64,000 bases of DNA from Norana najaformis (taxonomy: Eukaryota; Annelida; Clitellata; Crassiclitellata; Hormogastridae): positions 40,975,238 to 41,039,237 of the forward strand of contig OZ029915.1 in NCBI GenBank assembly GCA_964023275.1, written 5' to 3'. Positions 1-12,430 of this stretch are shown here, in pieces; the stretch's first letter is position 1, and every line of letters starts with the position of its first letter. Made by a program: the position numbers and the translations under genes. The notes under the pieces were generated by a model that saw only the letters and a program-made list of their open reading frames with translations, ran no database searches and was not told the DNA's origin.

Positions 1-915
1 AGCTTAAAAGATGAAAATACGCCTGTGTGCACGATTTTATGAAATTAAAAACTAAAATAGAAAGCATATTTAGGTATCGTGGAGTTGAACATCTCTGATA
101 GCAGACGAACAGTAATGTCTCTTTGGTCAAGTATCATAGCAACTGTAGTTGAATGCTTTTTGGAAATTAGTTCATCATATTATTATGATGCCATAAGCTA
201 CACTGGTTAGCATGCCAAACTGCCTAGCCAGAGGTGGTGGGTTCCCAGGCCCGATACTCTAGAATTCATTCGCTACTTGTTTCTGTCCGCTCTGTAGGTT
301 TTCTGGTGTCATTTAGGGCTGGGCCGAAGTTTCATCTTGTTCGGAATTCTTCTCCCAGTCTAAAGGGCCTCATAGATCTTGACTGATTCTCTCCAATGGA
401 TAGCGATTCCGGAATTCGGTTTTGTTCGGAAGCGATCGTCGATTGCCTCGTGTCTTACAACAATTGCGATGTTGAAGGTCCCGATTAAATTAGATTAGAG
501 ATCAGATGCTGGATACACAGATACAGCACGAAAATATCCTATTCTAGAATACCTGCGTCAGTTGCAGGATAATGACTTCTTCTAAATAGTTAGTTTAGCT
601 TTCAACACGAGAGACAAGATGGCTACCCGGCCTTATAGGCTAAGTTTACAGACATCACCACCTCAACTAGGTCGGTTAAGGTAACCGAAGCTATCTCATA
701 AACTCAGCACATCTGTCAAGAAGGACTCATCCTATCAATCACAAATGAATTGACGTGTTCTAAGCTTCCCCTAATGAGGTAAGAAACCTGACTCTCGTAA
801 GAAACTCGGAACATGCTTAGAAAAACAAGGGCGTTCATTTAAAGTCAATATTTTGGGAAATTCGTATCTCTCGTTAGAACTATTTTTCGAGGCTCATTAA
901 AAGCTTCTCCGGTGC
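1..915. other. Intergenic/intronic block, no gene
   Basis: No ORF here has a recognisable domain. The only structure seen is a tRNA-like A-box/B-box pair near 196-250, listed separately. The rest is unique-looking, moderately AT-rich sequence. Confidence 0.5.
188..252 (+). repeat. Possible tRNA-derived SINE head
   Basis: An A-box-like stretch (AGCTACACTGGTTAGC, 196-211) is followed about 27 bases later by a degenerate B-box (GGGTTCCCAGGCC). The spacing fits a tRNA-derived promoter, but a paired acceptor stem is missing, so this is not a functional tRNA. A GGAATTC...CCCA string downstream (about 342-358) is also seen downstream of the tRNA-like head at 63859, hinting at a shared family. The B-box is weak, so confidence is low. 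Confidence 0.3.
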
Positions 916-2316
916 TCACTTGCCCCGAATTCCTCCGCCCTTGAAGCCCCAGGAGTGAAGAGCGAAGTGAGAGGGAGTCAGGGCTGTTGTGTTGGGATCC
1001 TTAAAGACGGTGAAAAGAAGTGTCCATCCGTTGCTTCGTGGGCGGCAATGAACGGTCGAATAGCGAACCGAATCCATTTTTCGTCGAATTTTTGTATCGC
1101 TACACCGTCTGTCTCTCATTCTTTCTCTTCAGTGTGTAAACAAACATTTCGAGTGGCGGCGAGTGCACTTCCTTCCCGGTTTGCCTGTCGGAATCTACAT
1201 GAGAGTAAAAGAAATGGCCAGCTAATTCTTCGACGGGACGGCCTGCATAGGAGAAGTGTCGAAGACAATTGGAAGCAGATGGTGCCGATGTCCAAATGAC
1301 GTTGTTCAGACTGGCGTCTGGGTGGTGCCACAGTCCCGAAATATAACTACGATCGTCCTTCGTCAGCCTCTTGCTCTCATTTGCGGTTCTGACTCCTACG
1401 CCACAGCAGGTAGCGTGGCAAGGCGTTCGGCAGAACACGCATCCAGTACAAGATGTCATGTCTGCCAGCAGCAACCACTCACGTGGATAGGATGCACATG
1501 GACGCACTACGTATGAAAAACCACATCGACTGTGTTTTATGGAGTCAAATACTCACATAGGTCGGGTTATATACATGTGATATTTATTACGAAGGAAAAG
1601 AGTCTGCACGATTTAAAAGCACTTAAATATCTTTCTAATCCTCTTTCAACTCCAACACTTTCCTGGCACCAAGACCGACAATGGAATCGTAAAGAATCAA
1701 ACCATCAGACAGCTTCTTGCAATACTCTAAACTTGTTATAACTGAAATTACAATTACAATTATGCTATAAATAAATATACTACGCACACATAGTTGACAA
1801 TGGCAGTTAACAGGTACCCAGACCCAGGTCATTGTTGCACTGAAAACCCTCAGGTACTGAGGGTCGGAAGAAGGTCTTCTGAACCTGTCCAGAATTGAGT
1901 CAAGAGGGCTTTTCTTGGAACAGAGCTCACACACAGTCCAGTGTGCTGTCTTAAGTCAAGTGACGTCTTTCTACGTCAAGTTGCACGGCAACCAGTTCTG
2001 TACATAAAGCTGTTCTATGATCTTCGATTTTCGCTGTCAGCGACGTCTACATCGGACTTAATTCGAGTGACTGATATTAAGCATCGAACGTCTCGTACCG
2101 TATTTAGTCAATCAACATTCATCCGTACCTCAACCTACTCAATCGTACCTGACCTAAGTGGGACGTAATGTATCGTATGCTGCACCACTTCTTGGTCTTG
2201 TTGGTCTTACGATCTCTAAATGCGCCAGATAAATGTCCGATAACTTTAAATAAGGTGCAGAGAAGGTCCGATTGGATTTCCCGACTCATCATGATATTCA
2301 GTAATATGTTTCGTTC
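916..2316. other. No supported gene
   Basis: Several short ORFs overlap on both strands; the longest is 135 aa on the minus strand at 1100-1507. None shows a known domain, a biased codon pattern or plausible splice sites. I regard them as chance ORFs in a region of fairly even base composition. Confidence 0.5.
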
Positions 2317-2540
2317 TCCGTTCGTTCGTTCGTTCATTCATTCATTGGTTCATTCATTCGTTGATTCATTCAACCAGTCATTCACTCGTTGGTACGTTCG
2401 TTCATTCATTCATTCATATGCTGCAGTGAATACTAATTGATTTCGTCGACAGCAGGTCTAATCTGTCAAGAATAATTCCTCCTCCTTCTCCTCGTCTTCC
2501 TCCTCCTCCTCCTCCTCCTCGTCGTCGTCGTCGTCGACCG
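2317..2540. repeat. Imperfect ATTC/GTTC array and TCC/TCG tract
   Basis: 2317-2418 is a degenerate tetranucleotide array of cgtt/catt units. 2477-2538 is a trinucleotide tract that changes from (TCC)n to (TCG)n. Between them lies about 60 bases of non-repetitive sequence. ORFs reading through these are low-complexity artefacts. Confidence 0.85.
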
Positions 2541-2933
2541 TCTTCTTCGTCATCTTGTCTATTCAGCTTCTTTAGTATTCATAATAAAAGCCGTTCATCA
2601 CCCTAAAGTAGATGCGTTAGTAGGGTTTTGCTGTGCATACAAATTAGTTCCCTCGCTTATTTATGTCGGCAGTAAAACTGCATTAACCCGACAAAGGCTA
2701 AATTCAGGTGGAAATGATTTTACCAGTGACCAGATGTCACCCGCAAATCCAGTCGTTGCCAGGTCGTAAATAAGATGGTAGCATAATGAATAAATAAATA
2801 ATAAGTAGGTAAGGAACGCTCAGCAGTGCAAGTATTTGTTTAGGTGACGCTTTTGTATTAATTAAAATTCATAAGGCAACGAACGATATGGCAATGACTC
2901 GCTAAGAAGTTCCATATACAGTATGTGACTAAG
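2541..2933. other. AT-rich spacer, nothing recognised
   Basis: No ORF, RNA gene or repeat family was recognised between the trinucleotide tract and the 29-bp minisatellite. Confidence 0.5.
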
Positions 2934-3270
2934 CCTCATGCAAGGCTAGATCCTGCACAGTCCTCATGGCAAGGCGAGATCCTGCACAGTCCTCATGGCA
3001 AGGCTAGATCCTGCACAGTCCTCATGGCAAGGCTAGATCCTGCACAGTCCTCATGCAAGGCTAGATCCTGCACAGTCCTCATGGCAAGGCGAGATCCTGC
3101 ACAGTCCTCATGGCAAGGCGAGATCCTGCACAGTCCTCATGGCAAGACGAGATCCTGCACAGTCCTCATGGCAAGACGAGATCCTGCACAGTCCTCATGG
3201 CAAGGCGAGATCCTGCACAGTCCTCATGGCAAGACGAGATCCTGCACAGTCCTCATGGCAAGGCGAGATC
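2934..3270. repeat. 29-bp minisatellite, 11 copies
   Basis: Eleven copies of TCCTGCACAGTCCTCATG plus an 11-base linker recur at 2951, 2980, 3009, 3038, 3066, 3095, 3124, 3153, 3182, 3211 and 3240. All steps are 29 bases except one of 28. The linker has three variants (aaggcgaga, aaggctaga, aagacgaga) that interleave along the array. As 29 is not a multiple of three, a 142-aa ORF on the plus strand cycles through all three frames and is not a gene. Confidence 0.97.
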
Positions 3271-3272
3271 TC

Positions 3273-5030
3273 GATAAGCATCTTGCACGCGACACACGAA
3301 AGGGTGAAAATGCATTTAAGTATAGAAGTACAGTGGAATTAGGAATGATATGAGTACTTTGACGAGTTCTGGCTTAAGACTTTGAGGAAGCCCATAACAA
3401 AACACTTGAATCCCAATTGAGATCATCGTCTCAGTCTTCGTAACAATTCCTGTTTTGTCATGCAATTTGCTCGTCATCATTTGCCGGCCATATTTCTTAT
3501 CTTGTAGTCATGTCTGTCGTTTTCGATAGGCCTACTCTTACATTGTCCATCTCTTCCTTCAATTCCTTTTCCTCCCTCTGTTGCTATATCTTTCCATGTC
3601 CCTGCGTGTGTCACTACTTCCATTTCTTGTCTCATCTACAACGAATTCTTTTGTTCGTTTTATTTCACTTGTATCTAAAACAAGTCCTTTGAATTTCTAT
3701 CGGCGCCTCTCTGTCTGCGCGCCTTTCCGTCTGCATGTGTATGACATGTCTGCCCACGTTTCTGGCACTTTACCCTCTGTCTATGTTTGTTTGTCCTTCT
3801 GTTTATCTGCTTGCCTGCTTGTCTATCTGTCTGCCTGTGTTTCTATGTTTGTATGTTTATCTATGTGTGTCTGTCTTTGGCGTCATCTCTTTTGACTGAA
3901 ACATCTCGACATTCGTTGTAAGCACTTCATCAAACCTATACATGCATATCTGAATGAAGACATATATACATACGACTGTATACAGCGTCTATATAGATCT
4001 GCATATACAAACACGCGCCGTATCTTCTGTCTGGTTTGTCCACAGACCGTAAAAACGATGCACATGTCTTAAATCGGCCATCGAGTCAAGCACCCTCATG
4101 CTATCTTCTCCTTTTGCACCAAGTACTCAAAAAACTCTTGTCTGAAAACGACAGAAACCGCTCAGACCATAGAACATATCTAAATATACTGCCTTGTGAT
4201 ATTCTAATCTAATCCAATATCATCTGAAAACATCTATGAAAGCGTTAACTCTTTGGTCTTTCCTGCCTCTTTTCCTTAAACCCTTGAAAAACCTTTCTGT
4301 TCATCGTGGTCTTGTGTTGTTAACTCGGGAACTTCTCTGAGGAGTTTTTAAAAGGCGCTAAATCATTCGAGATTGCCATTACGATTACCTTTTTCACATA
4401 ATAATACGCGATGCAGCAGTTGATGGTTGATAACCTGCAGCCACACAATTTTCTTGGTACCTTGACTGTCTGTTATACCGCCACGCTGTGTTGCTCTAGT
4501 ATTTGTAACTGTAGTTGTGATTTTTACAGAGCGTTTGCTAAGCGCCTTAGAAAAACGTTACACCAGATAGCCACGTTAGGTGTGCAATACAGAGTCGTCA
4601 CGAACATCCAATTGACCAACCAACAAAAAATATTGCCACACAAACTGTTTTAGCCACATTAGAGCCTCTGCTGTCAGCCGAAGTTCCTCGTGCGAGAGCC
4701 AGAACTCTCAGAAAAACATGTGCTTTTCGATGAGGCTTCTTCCCACTACTTGTTCGCGGCCGACCGATCGACCGACCGACCGAGAGCGGGTATGGTGTAG
4801 GTGCTTGCCTTTTCGCCGGTGCTTAGTCTGAAGGAATGGCAGATGAGGCGCCACTCGTCCCAGTTCCGGTCTTATGTATGATGCCTCCGCCACTGCTGCC
4901 ATCTACCGACCAGTAAATGCAGCCGGCTGACACGTGTCTTCAATATCAATGATAGGCAAATCATCCGATTAAGCAACCACTAACTACATGTCGTCTGCTG
5001 CAGATGCTTTATCTACCTTTACCGGGCTGT
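3273..5030. other. No gene; simple-sequence patches
   Basis: Holds a TGTCTG/TTTG-rich stretch at about 3775-3885 and a CGACC-rich patch at 4755-4785. One plus-strand match to the dispersed GGCGCTA motif lies at 4352-4367. The inverse of the LINE tail word, TCTAATCTAATCC, is at about 4203. Short ORFs are not supported. Confidence 0.5.
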
Positions 5031-7770
5031 CCTATCTCACTCTCTCTGTCTCTCTCTGTCTCTCTCCTCTCTTCTGTCTGTCTTCCAATGTCTTCCACTC
5101 ACCCTCGCTTCCACGTTCCTTCCCTGCCTCCTCTTTTCTCCTGTTCTTTATCTTGTCATCGCTGGTTCCTAACATATGTTTCGAAGGCTTCTTGTTTAAT
5201 CGTTACTGACTCTTCCAAGTTCCAACCCGGAAGCATAGGAAAACCAAAAGCACCGAACAAGTTGCACTCTGTTCGTCTAACAGATCACATTTCTGGATTG
5301 AAACGCAGTTCCACTGACAACAGGCTACACATTACTGAATAGTTCAGAAATGCTCAGGATCTACATAATATTCATACATACACATACATCATCTTCTTTG
5401 TGGAATTATATGTACATATACATATATATATATACTTCAACTATAGTAAAAATATTCGATTTTCTTCTGGCGTATTATAAACATATATATATACTGGTAT
5501 CTAGTGCTAGATAAAACCATGAAAGAATGGCATTGACTGCCTTAAAAATCATCCATTCTAGACTGCAGACGACGAACCCTCCGCAGAGAATATGTTAATG
5601 CGCGTGAATGCAGTTGGTGTCACGACCGTACATTAAAGAACTCGTCGAAGCAGACGTGCACTTGACGGGCGGAAGCGTCATTGCTTGCGTCAGTTAGTAA
5701 CGCCAAGTGTAATTAGCCGGTCGCCAGAGGAGACTAATGCTGCGCTAGCTGTGTCTACACTCATACGCTGACACTTATAAGCCGAATCGGGCATAATCAA
5801 TCGACTCTGACGTCGCATCTCTTTTGAAACGCTCTTAAAAGGCGCTATATAATGTCCATATGCATGCATCACCATCTCGGTCGGCTTTCGAGTGCTGCTC
5901 TTTCCAGCTGGCGCCATTCTAGGCTGCTTCCTCTGCTCTCAGAGCCCCCCCCCCGACTTCGTTTCGTTTGAAGGGGTTTACTGCGACGACTCTATTCCCC
6001 AGGGCTCGTACCACAGCACAACACGACGGTCGAAGCCACTTTTCCGCTTTCATTTCGATTCGTTCGCTAATTTCGCCTGCCACTTGTGTCTCTGCTGCTT
6101 CTGCTGTTCATCGGAACAGGTGCTTTTTTACTTTGGAGACGTTTCGACTGTTGGCATTGCTGCTGCCTTCCGGGGTGACGTCACGTCGCTGATGCAGACT
6201 TAGGCCTAGTTCATGATCTCGCTGTGAATAATGTAGCGCCGTCGCTTGATCTTGCGCTACACGAATGTTGGGTTATATCCTGCTATAAAAAACGCCAGGG
6301 AAAAATGTAAATTCGACGAACTATTGTTGTGATCATGTCATTTAATCTAATCGCAGAACTTCTGTAGCTCCGTTTTTATAACACGCAAGACATCAACTCC
6401 GCCTCAGATCACCTAAGGAGGAAGTCTGAATCTACCTCAAGCAAGGGCAAAGGAAAGTTCTGCGGTGAGCCTGCAATCCACTTACGTGAAAACATCGACA
6501 CAATTGACTCATAGAAAGGCAAACTATGAAGAATAAGCGCAACAAAACTGATGCACGCATAGACCGAATCAAACTGAGCCATCATCCTCAGAAACATTGC
6601 ATCCGAACTAAGACGATCCGAGGAATTTAGATTACAATAGATAAATTAACATAGCTTCATCATACATTTTTACAGCGACTGTTTGGAATCCGCTACGTTT
6701 TCTTATAAAAATCTAATTTTCTCGACCCTTCAGTTTTTGTATTGTAACAGATTACAAAATTAGCATAGCGCCTCACATTTATGGTTCGAAGGGTGTCAGA
6801 TTTCATTAGGCACCCTTAAGATAATGTCCGAATTATCAATAAAAGTATTTTTGTTGTCAGTGTACAAATAATTGTATTCTTCGATATTCTGTAAGTCTGT
6901 TTGATTTTGTATAAAATTTGCCGATTGCATTGCAAGATGCTATCATTTCGGCAGTTGCGTTTTAACTAAAAGTTATCACATCTACATCAAACGTCTATAA
7001 TTTGTCACAGCACAAAATCGGTTTTGGACCAGGGACGATGCAATCGATTGCAAATTGCCTATGACTTGATTTGTGCACAACTATTAGGCGGTTCATCGTC
7101 CTGCTGAGATTGCATGAAATATGACAACACTGGAAAAGCCGATTGCAGTTTTCTTTTCCACAGTACTATTGATTCGGAAACTGAACGACCTTTTGATTAC
7201 TCTTTGCCGTTCTCAGAATCCATCTTCTGATCCATATACATAAGTCCTATCATTCGTCCATCTTCATGTTCTGAGAATAGCTCTGGTCTGTCGAGGAGTT
7301 AGTTTCGTAAGCGCTTCTGAACACTTATATAACGCTACTTTAAGAAGTACGCTATACTTATCAAAAGAGATCCAGGGAGCTGTTACATGTACACACACAT
7401 TATATATAATGTATACACAGAAATTATATATATATATAATATCTGTGTATATAGATATTGCACACGATTGCTTACCGGGTGACTTTATATAGCGATGGTA
7501 TAGTATTTGCGCACTTGAATTTCAGAACTATTGACATTATGCATGTATGCATATGTAAACATTTATATAGCACCTTTTTAAAAAACACAGGAAAGCGCTG
7601 CTACGTTAGCTCAAATGCTGTTAAAGTCGTTAAGTACAATAAGTTATCAATAAGCGAACAGTGCTCAGATAACTAGAAGAGTCACCACTGGCGAGCTCCT
7701 GCAGACACGTCGAGCCCAACCGACGGATTTCCATCCATAGTTGATAGTAGACACCATGTTTAGAATCCCT
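5031..7770. other. No gene; AT-rich with a CRE palindrome
   Basis: A (CTCTGT)-rich stretch begins the block and a C10 run lies at 5945-5954. GGCGCTATATAATG at 5841-5854 and its inverse around 7560-7580 match the dispersed 3'-tail motif. 6600-7450 is strongly AT-rich with short TA runs. A 103-aa ORF at 5892-6203 has no recognisable features. Confidence 0.5.
6176..6183. promoter_or_regulatory. Perfect CRE palindrome TGACGTCA
   Basis: The full 8-bp cAMP-response element lies within ggggTGACGTCAcgtc, in a locally GC-richer patch. No downstream gene is visible within the next few kilobases, so any function is conjecture; one such octamer in 64 kb is close to chance expectation. Confidence 0.3.
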
Positions 7771-9200
7771 GAATCGAGAGAGAGAGAGAGAGAAAAAAAA
7801 AGAAAGATACAAAGACAGAGACACATACATAGACACATAGACACACACAGACACACATAAAGACATATACAGAGAAAGACACAGGCAGAAAGCCATAAGG
7901 CGAAAAGCTATAAAGGGATGGCTGTAATCTAATATTCGCCACGAAAGTTACCGACCTGCGACGTCTTGACAGCTAAATGCAGCCCAAGGGAAACAGACAA
8001 TTTCTCCAGAACGTTTCTCTTTATCTACGGATACCTTCCTTTACTTCAATCCCATATTTCGATCCACTTATTTCCGGCTTCGTTCCTCGTGTTTCACATC
8101 AAGTCTGAGGACCTGTCTTTCCAGTTCGCTTCCTGCTGTCAGCTGCCCCTCTCCAGTTGCCGCCATCAACCCTCCCTCTCCTTCTGGATGGACCTATCCG
8201 TCGCTCAACGGACCTATTGCGGGGTTGAGCTATTTCATTTATTAACCAGTTCCTAGATAAAGTGCCTTATATCGAGCGTTCCATTCAGATAAGAACTTCT
8301 CGTATCTATTTCAGTCAGCTGCAGTGTTCCATTTAAGCACGAAACTTCAATAGTGGCGAGCACGCCTTTTTCTGTTATCGCACATATTTAGATTTGCATA
8401 AGTGGTGTAATGAGGTGGATATAGAAATGAAGCGGGAATTAGTTAATGAAATTTCGAAATTAAATTTAGCACAGAATAAATCGCCAACTGTCAGCCACTT
8501 ACCCTTAATGGAAAGGGGGGGTACTGAGCCATGCGGTCGATTTAAGCGTCTTTCGGTTTAACATCGCACAAACTGCTCAAACTTTCAACCCTTAGGCTGT
8601 TAACTACAAGAGGATTGTGCTGGTTTGTACACCACCTTTTCATAGGTCGTGGATACTTTTTTGAATTGGCGCTACATAACTCATCTACTACATTACTCTT
8701 TGACTGGTTCTAAACATGTGACTAGATAAATTGAGATTGTGTTTGGTTGGTATAAAATGCGCGATGGCCCTGAGCTTTCGTTATCAAATAAGCTGACATC
8801 AATGTTTGCATGAGTTCCGTGTTGTATGAATTCGTCCTGATAAGATGATTTTAGTTCCTGTTTCCTGTATCCGTGAAGTGCAGTTAACCTTTTGTTTGAT
8901 GCTGATTCAATCAGCAATTAAGTTTTATGTTGCTTTAAGTTGCAGCTGGAAGCGACTACATTTGCAATTCATCTTAAATCAAAATGCTGACTGCTGACTT
9001 CTGTTATTCACAAGGGCCCAGATAAACATTATTTTTATATATAGCTCATATATATATTATATATACATAGTAATGTTATATATATGTATATATATGCATC
9101 CATGTGCAATACTATGTAGGCCAATATGAAGAGGTGCATAGTCATAGTACATAGACATCTGCTGTGGTGCGGATGATAATAGTTAGCAATGAAATCATAT
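7771..9200. other. No gene; GA/CA-rich simple sequence
   Basis: 7774-7880 is an imperfect GA then ACAGACAC-rich tract; minus-strand ORFs across it are low complexity. 9040-9090 is a palindromic TA-rich patch. Nothing else was recognised. Confidence 0.5.
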
Positions 9201-9280
9201 GGCATCTGCCTTCTCTCTGTGTCTCTCTGTGTCTCTCTCTGTCTCTGTCTCTGTCTCTGTCTCTGTCTCTCTCTCCAATT
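9200..9280. repeat. (CTCTGT)n microsatellite
   Basis: TCTCTGTG units give way to an uninterrupted run of CTGTCT units. A minus-strand ORF encoding alternating Arg-Asp residues is an artefact of this repeat. Confidence 0.9.
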
Positions 9281-9625
<345 letters not shown>

Positions 9626-10037
9626 GACTGAAAGCAATGATATCTCGACGAAACGGCGTCCCAATTCGTCACATAAGGTCCGTTGCCGAAACATGGCTGA
9701 ATATCTCATGCGATTAATTTGAAAGTGAGAAAAACTAAAACAATCGCCCACTGCAGGGAAAGCCGATTTTAAGCGCCACTGGATGGGTCACTGCATGCAA
9801 AATAACACAAATAGGCACATGTTTCTATTGGTTAGTCAATAAATATCGTTGTGACACTGTTTGGAAGCTGTTCCAAAGGCTGCAGATCATCAGTAAGGCT
9901 TCATGATACCAAGTTAATCTTTTAAAGTTGATTGCACAATGAATTACGCTTCTCGTACGTCTTCACCGCATTACATTCTTTGCCTTGTGTGTAGGAAAGA
10001 GGGAGTAGGCCGATACAGTCGTCAATATGGACCAGTC

Positions 10038-10227
10038 TTTTATTATTACTATTATTATTTCTGCATTTATTAAGCGCCACTATCCAATAACTGAGCATCA
10101 ATCGATGGCGCTGAGCAGTTGTGACTGAAGGACTTGCTCAACGTCCCTACACAGTAACCGACAGGCGGGGAGGCTCGAACCCGTACTCTCAAGCCGAGCG
10201 CTGTAACCATTCGGCCACCGTGCCCCA
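10038..10227 (-). repeat. tRNA-Thr-type SINE, near full length
   Basis: On the minus strand the copy starts with a tRNA-like head (GGGCACGGTGGCCGAATGG) and a good B-box (GGGTTCGAGCC). It continues through a body with TTGAGCAAGTCCTTC and GCTCAGCGCCATCGATTGA, then ends GATAGTGGCGCTTAATAAA before an ATT-rich tail. The same order is seen at 16249, 27046 and 36377. The anticodon-arm region of the head carries a short deletion. Confidence 0.9.
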
Positions 10228-10930
10228 AATTTATGCTCCAAATTCACTTAATTTCCAACAATTGTACCAACAATCCTTAGAAGGAGTTTCTGGGAATTGG
10301 ATGATACTTTGTTTGAACAACAAATTTAACCTCCAGCGATGGGACATATAGCGAAATACATGTATATAGCGACATATAGCGACGACATATATACATAGAC
10401 ATATACTCACAGACATATAGCGACATACATGTATTCGTGAAACAGCTTAAGACCGATTTGTACGGTCTTACTATTGTCTGATCGCTGCGACCCACCATCG
10501 ACTACGATTCCTCGCTCAGCCGATGGACATATGGGGTGTTAACAAATGCATTACTTACTTACTTAAGATATTTTCTCAGTTTCTGAATGGCGTGATAACG
10601 AACTCATAAGTTTAAATTATGCCAACGGATTGGAATCTCAAACATAAGTCGTCGTATGAGACTGATTAAATATCGTCTTCGATAATCAATTTCAGTGCGT
10701 CGTCTTTATAACCTCCAGCATAAAACTTGTCGAATTGAGATGCGGTGGCTCAGGTTAAATGCTTAAACAGATATAACACGAAGTACAGCATCCGGGTCAC
10801 GAGAACGTGGAAGCTCGAGAACAACATGGATTGATGGCATATGGACATGGACATGATTTACCATGTGTTGTCATTTACTAAACACAACAGAATATGGAAA
10901 CGGTTCGTGGTGCGGCTAATCTTCGGACGA
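10228..10930. other. No gene
   Basis: Contains a loose repeat of GCGACATATA units (10350-10430) and no supported ORF. Confidence 0.5.
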
Positions 10931-11070
10931 GGACGACACAAGACAACACGAGACAACACAAGACAACACAATACAACACAATACAACACAAGACAACACA
11001 AGACAACACAAGACAACACAAGACAACACAAGACAACACAAGACAACACAAGACAACACAAGACAACACA
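10931..11070. repeat. 10-bp minisatellite, 14 units
   Basis: Fourteen consecutive decamers of AGACAACACA with few variants (two ATACAACACA units and diverged first units). As 10 is not a multiple of three, all frames on both strands stay open, producing Gln-Asp-Asn-Thr-Arg-type ORFs that are not genes. Confidence 0.97.
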
Positions 11071-12430
11071 GACACCGCAAACAGTCCAACCTAAGCATTC
11101 TAAACGCCGTCATTCAAACAACTCAAACGATGGCGCGCCAACTCTAGCTCAGTTTTATTCGAAACTTGAACACGCAAAACCTGTGTGTGAGACGGCTAGT
11201 TGTACGCGTGTTATTCTGCCTGTGTCGGTCTCGTTGCCTCGGTATGTTCGCCTGACAAGCTATAGCTTCGGATATTACAATTCCTAGCATGCTTGACCGG
11301 CCTCTGGCTCCATCTGTCGGCGACAGGCGGTGGACGTTTCTTTACGACTTGCCTGAGAGTCTTATAGCGCTTGTTTCTTTCCATTATGGCCGACTACGTG
11401 CTCACGTTCAGTCTGCGCTCGGAGCTTTTACGTATAAGCCAAGGCTCACTTTATGGACAAAAGATATAGTTGTGTACTTTTATCTGAAGGGTGGTTTATA
11501 TTTCTTTGCTACCAACCAGACGGCTAAATTTGGAGGAATATCAATCAAGACCATGCCCTTGCTAATTGCTGCCAATTAAGCGAAAGCATGCCAGGCTGGA
11601 TAGTCTAAGACTGATGATATTTGCTATGATTTTTCTTTACCGAATTTTTTGCAGGACTGCGAATGTAATAGGATTTTAATAAGCCGCATTTTTATATTTT
11701 ATTTTGTAAGAGTGTCACGTGTTCTTCAAGAACGTAAAAAGGCTTCACTTTAACTGGCTTTCTCAGGTTGATGATTGGTCCTTGCAACTGACTGAAATCT
11801 TGACATTTCGCGGTGGACCTCACTTGAAGTGACAATCACAAAAGCATGAAAGCGTGATCTCAGTTAAACGTGTTACTTGGTTGTCACATTTATTTATTAC
11901 AGCTGGAAAATAGATTTTATTCAGATTACAAGCTGCCGTCAGTTTTTAATTTTGTTGGTTTCGTAAACATAATCTATTCAGCGTTCACTGACCTCTGTTC
12001 GCATCATATCCCTCTGTCAATATAACAAGACAGTCCAAAATTTGTATATGTGGACGTGTAACACTGTATATACTGTAACACTGTATATATATAATATATA
12101 CTTAAATGTTACATAAGTCAACAATGTATATATAGTTCTTGGAATCTCTGATGGGAATGTTGTTCAAAGACTACAGAGTCTATTCCGAGAATTTTCTCTG
12201 CTCTTCTATGTGCAGCTGATATAGTTATATCGTAAAACTGTGCGAGGCAAATAGTTTGTGAAAGAAATAACTTTCGGTTGACTTCTTTTTTATCGAGTTC
12301 CTGGTCGGTTTTTATCAGAAGGAGAAAAATAACAAAGTAAATCTCCATGGGATTTGAAGTAACCAAAGCTGAGCTGGAATGAAAAAGTAAATCAGATCTG
12401 TGGCGGTGAAAGTGACGTTGTAAGAATTAG
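11071..12430. other. No supported gene
   Basis: A 96-aa ORF at 11289-11579 has no recognisable domain. 12060-12130 is TA-rich with a short duplicated ACACTGTATATA word. Nothing else was recognised. Confidence 0.45.

Noticed and set aside
1100..1507. 135-aa minus-strand Cys-rich ORF
   Set aside because: Overlapped by ORFs on the other strand, with no domain or splice support.
2934..3270. CRISPR-like array
   Set aside because: Units are contiguous 29-bp tandem repeats with no unique spacers, in an animal-type genome.
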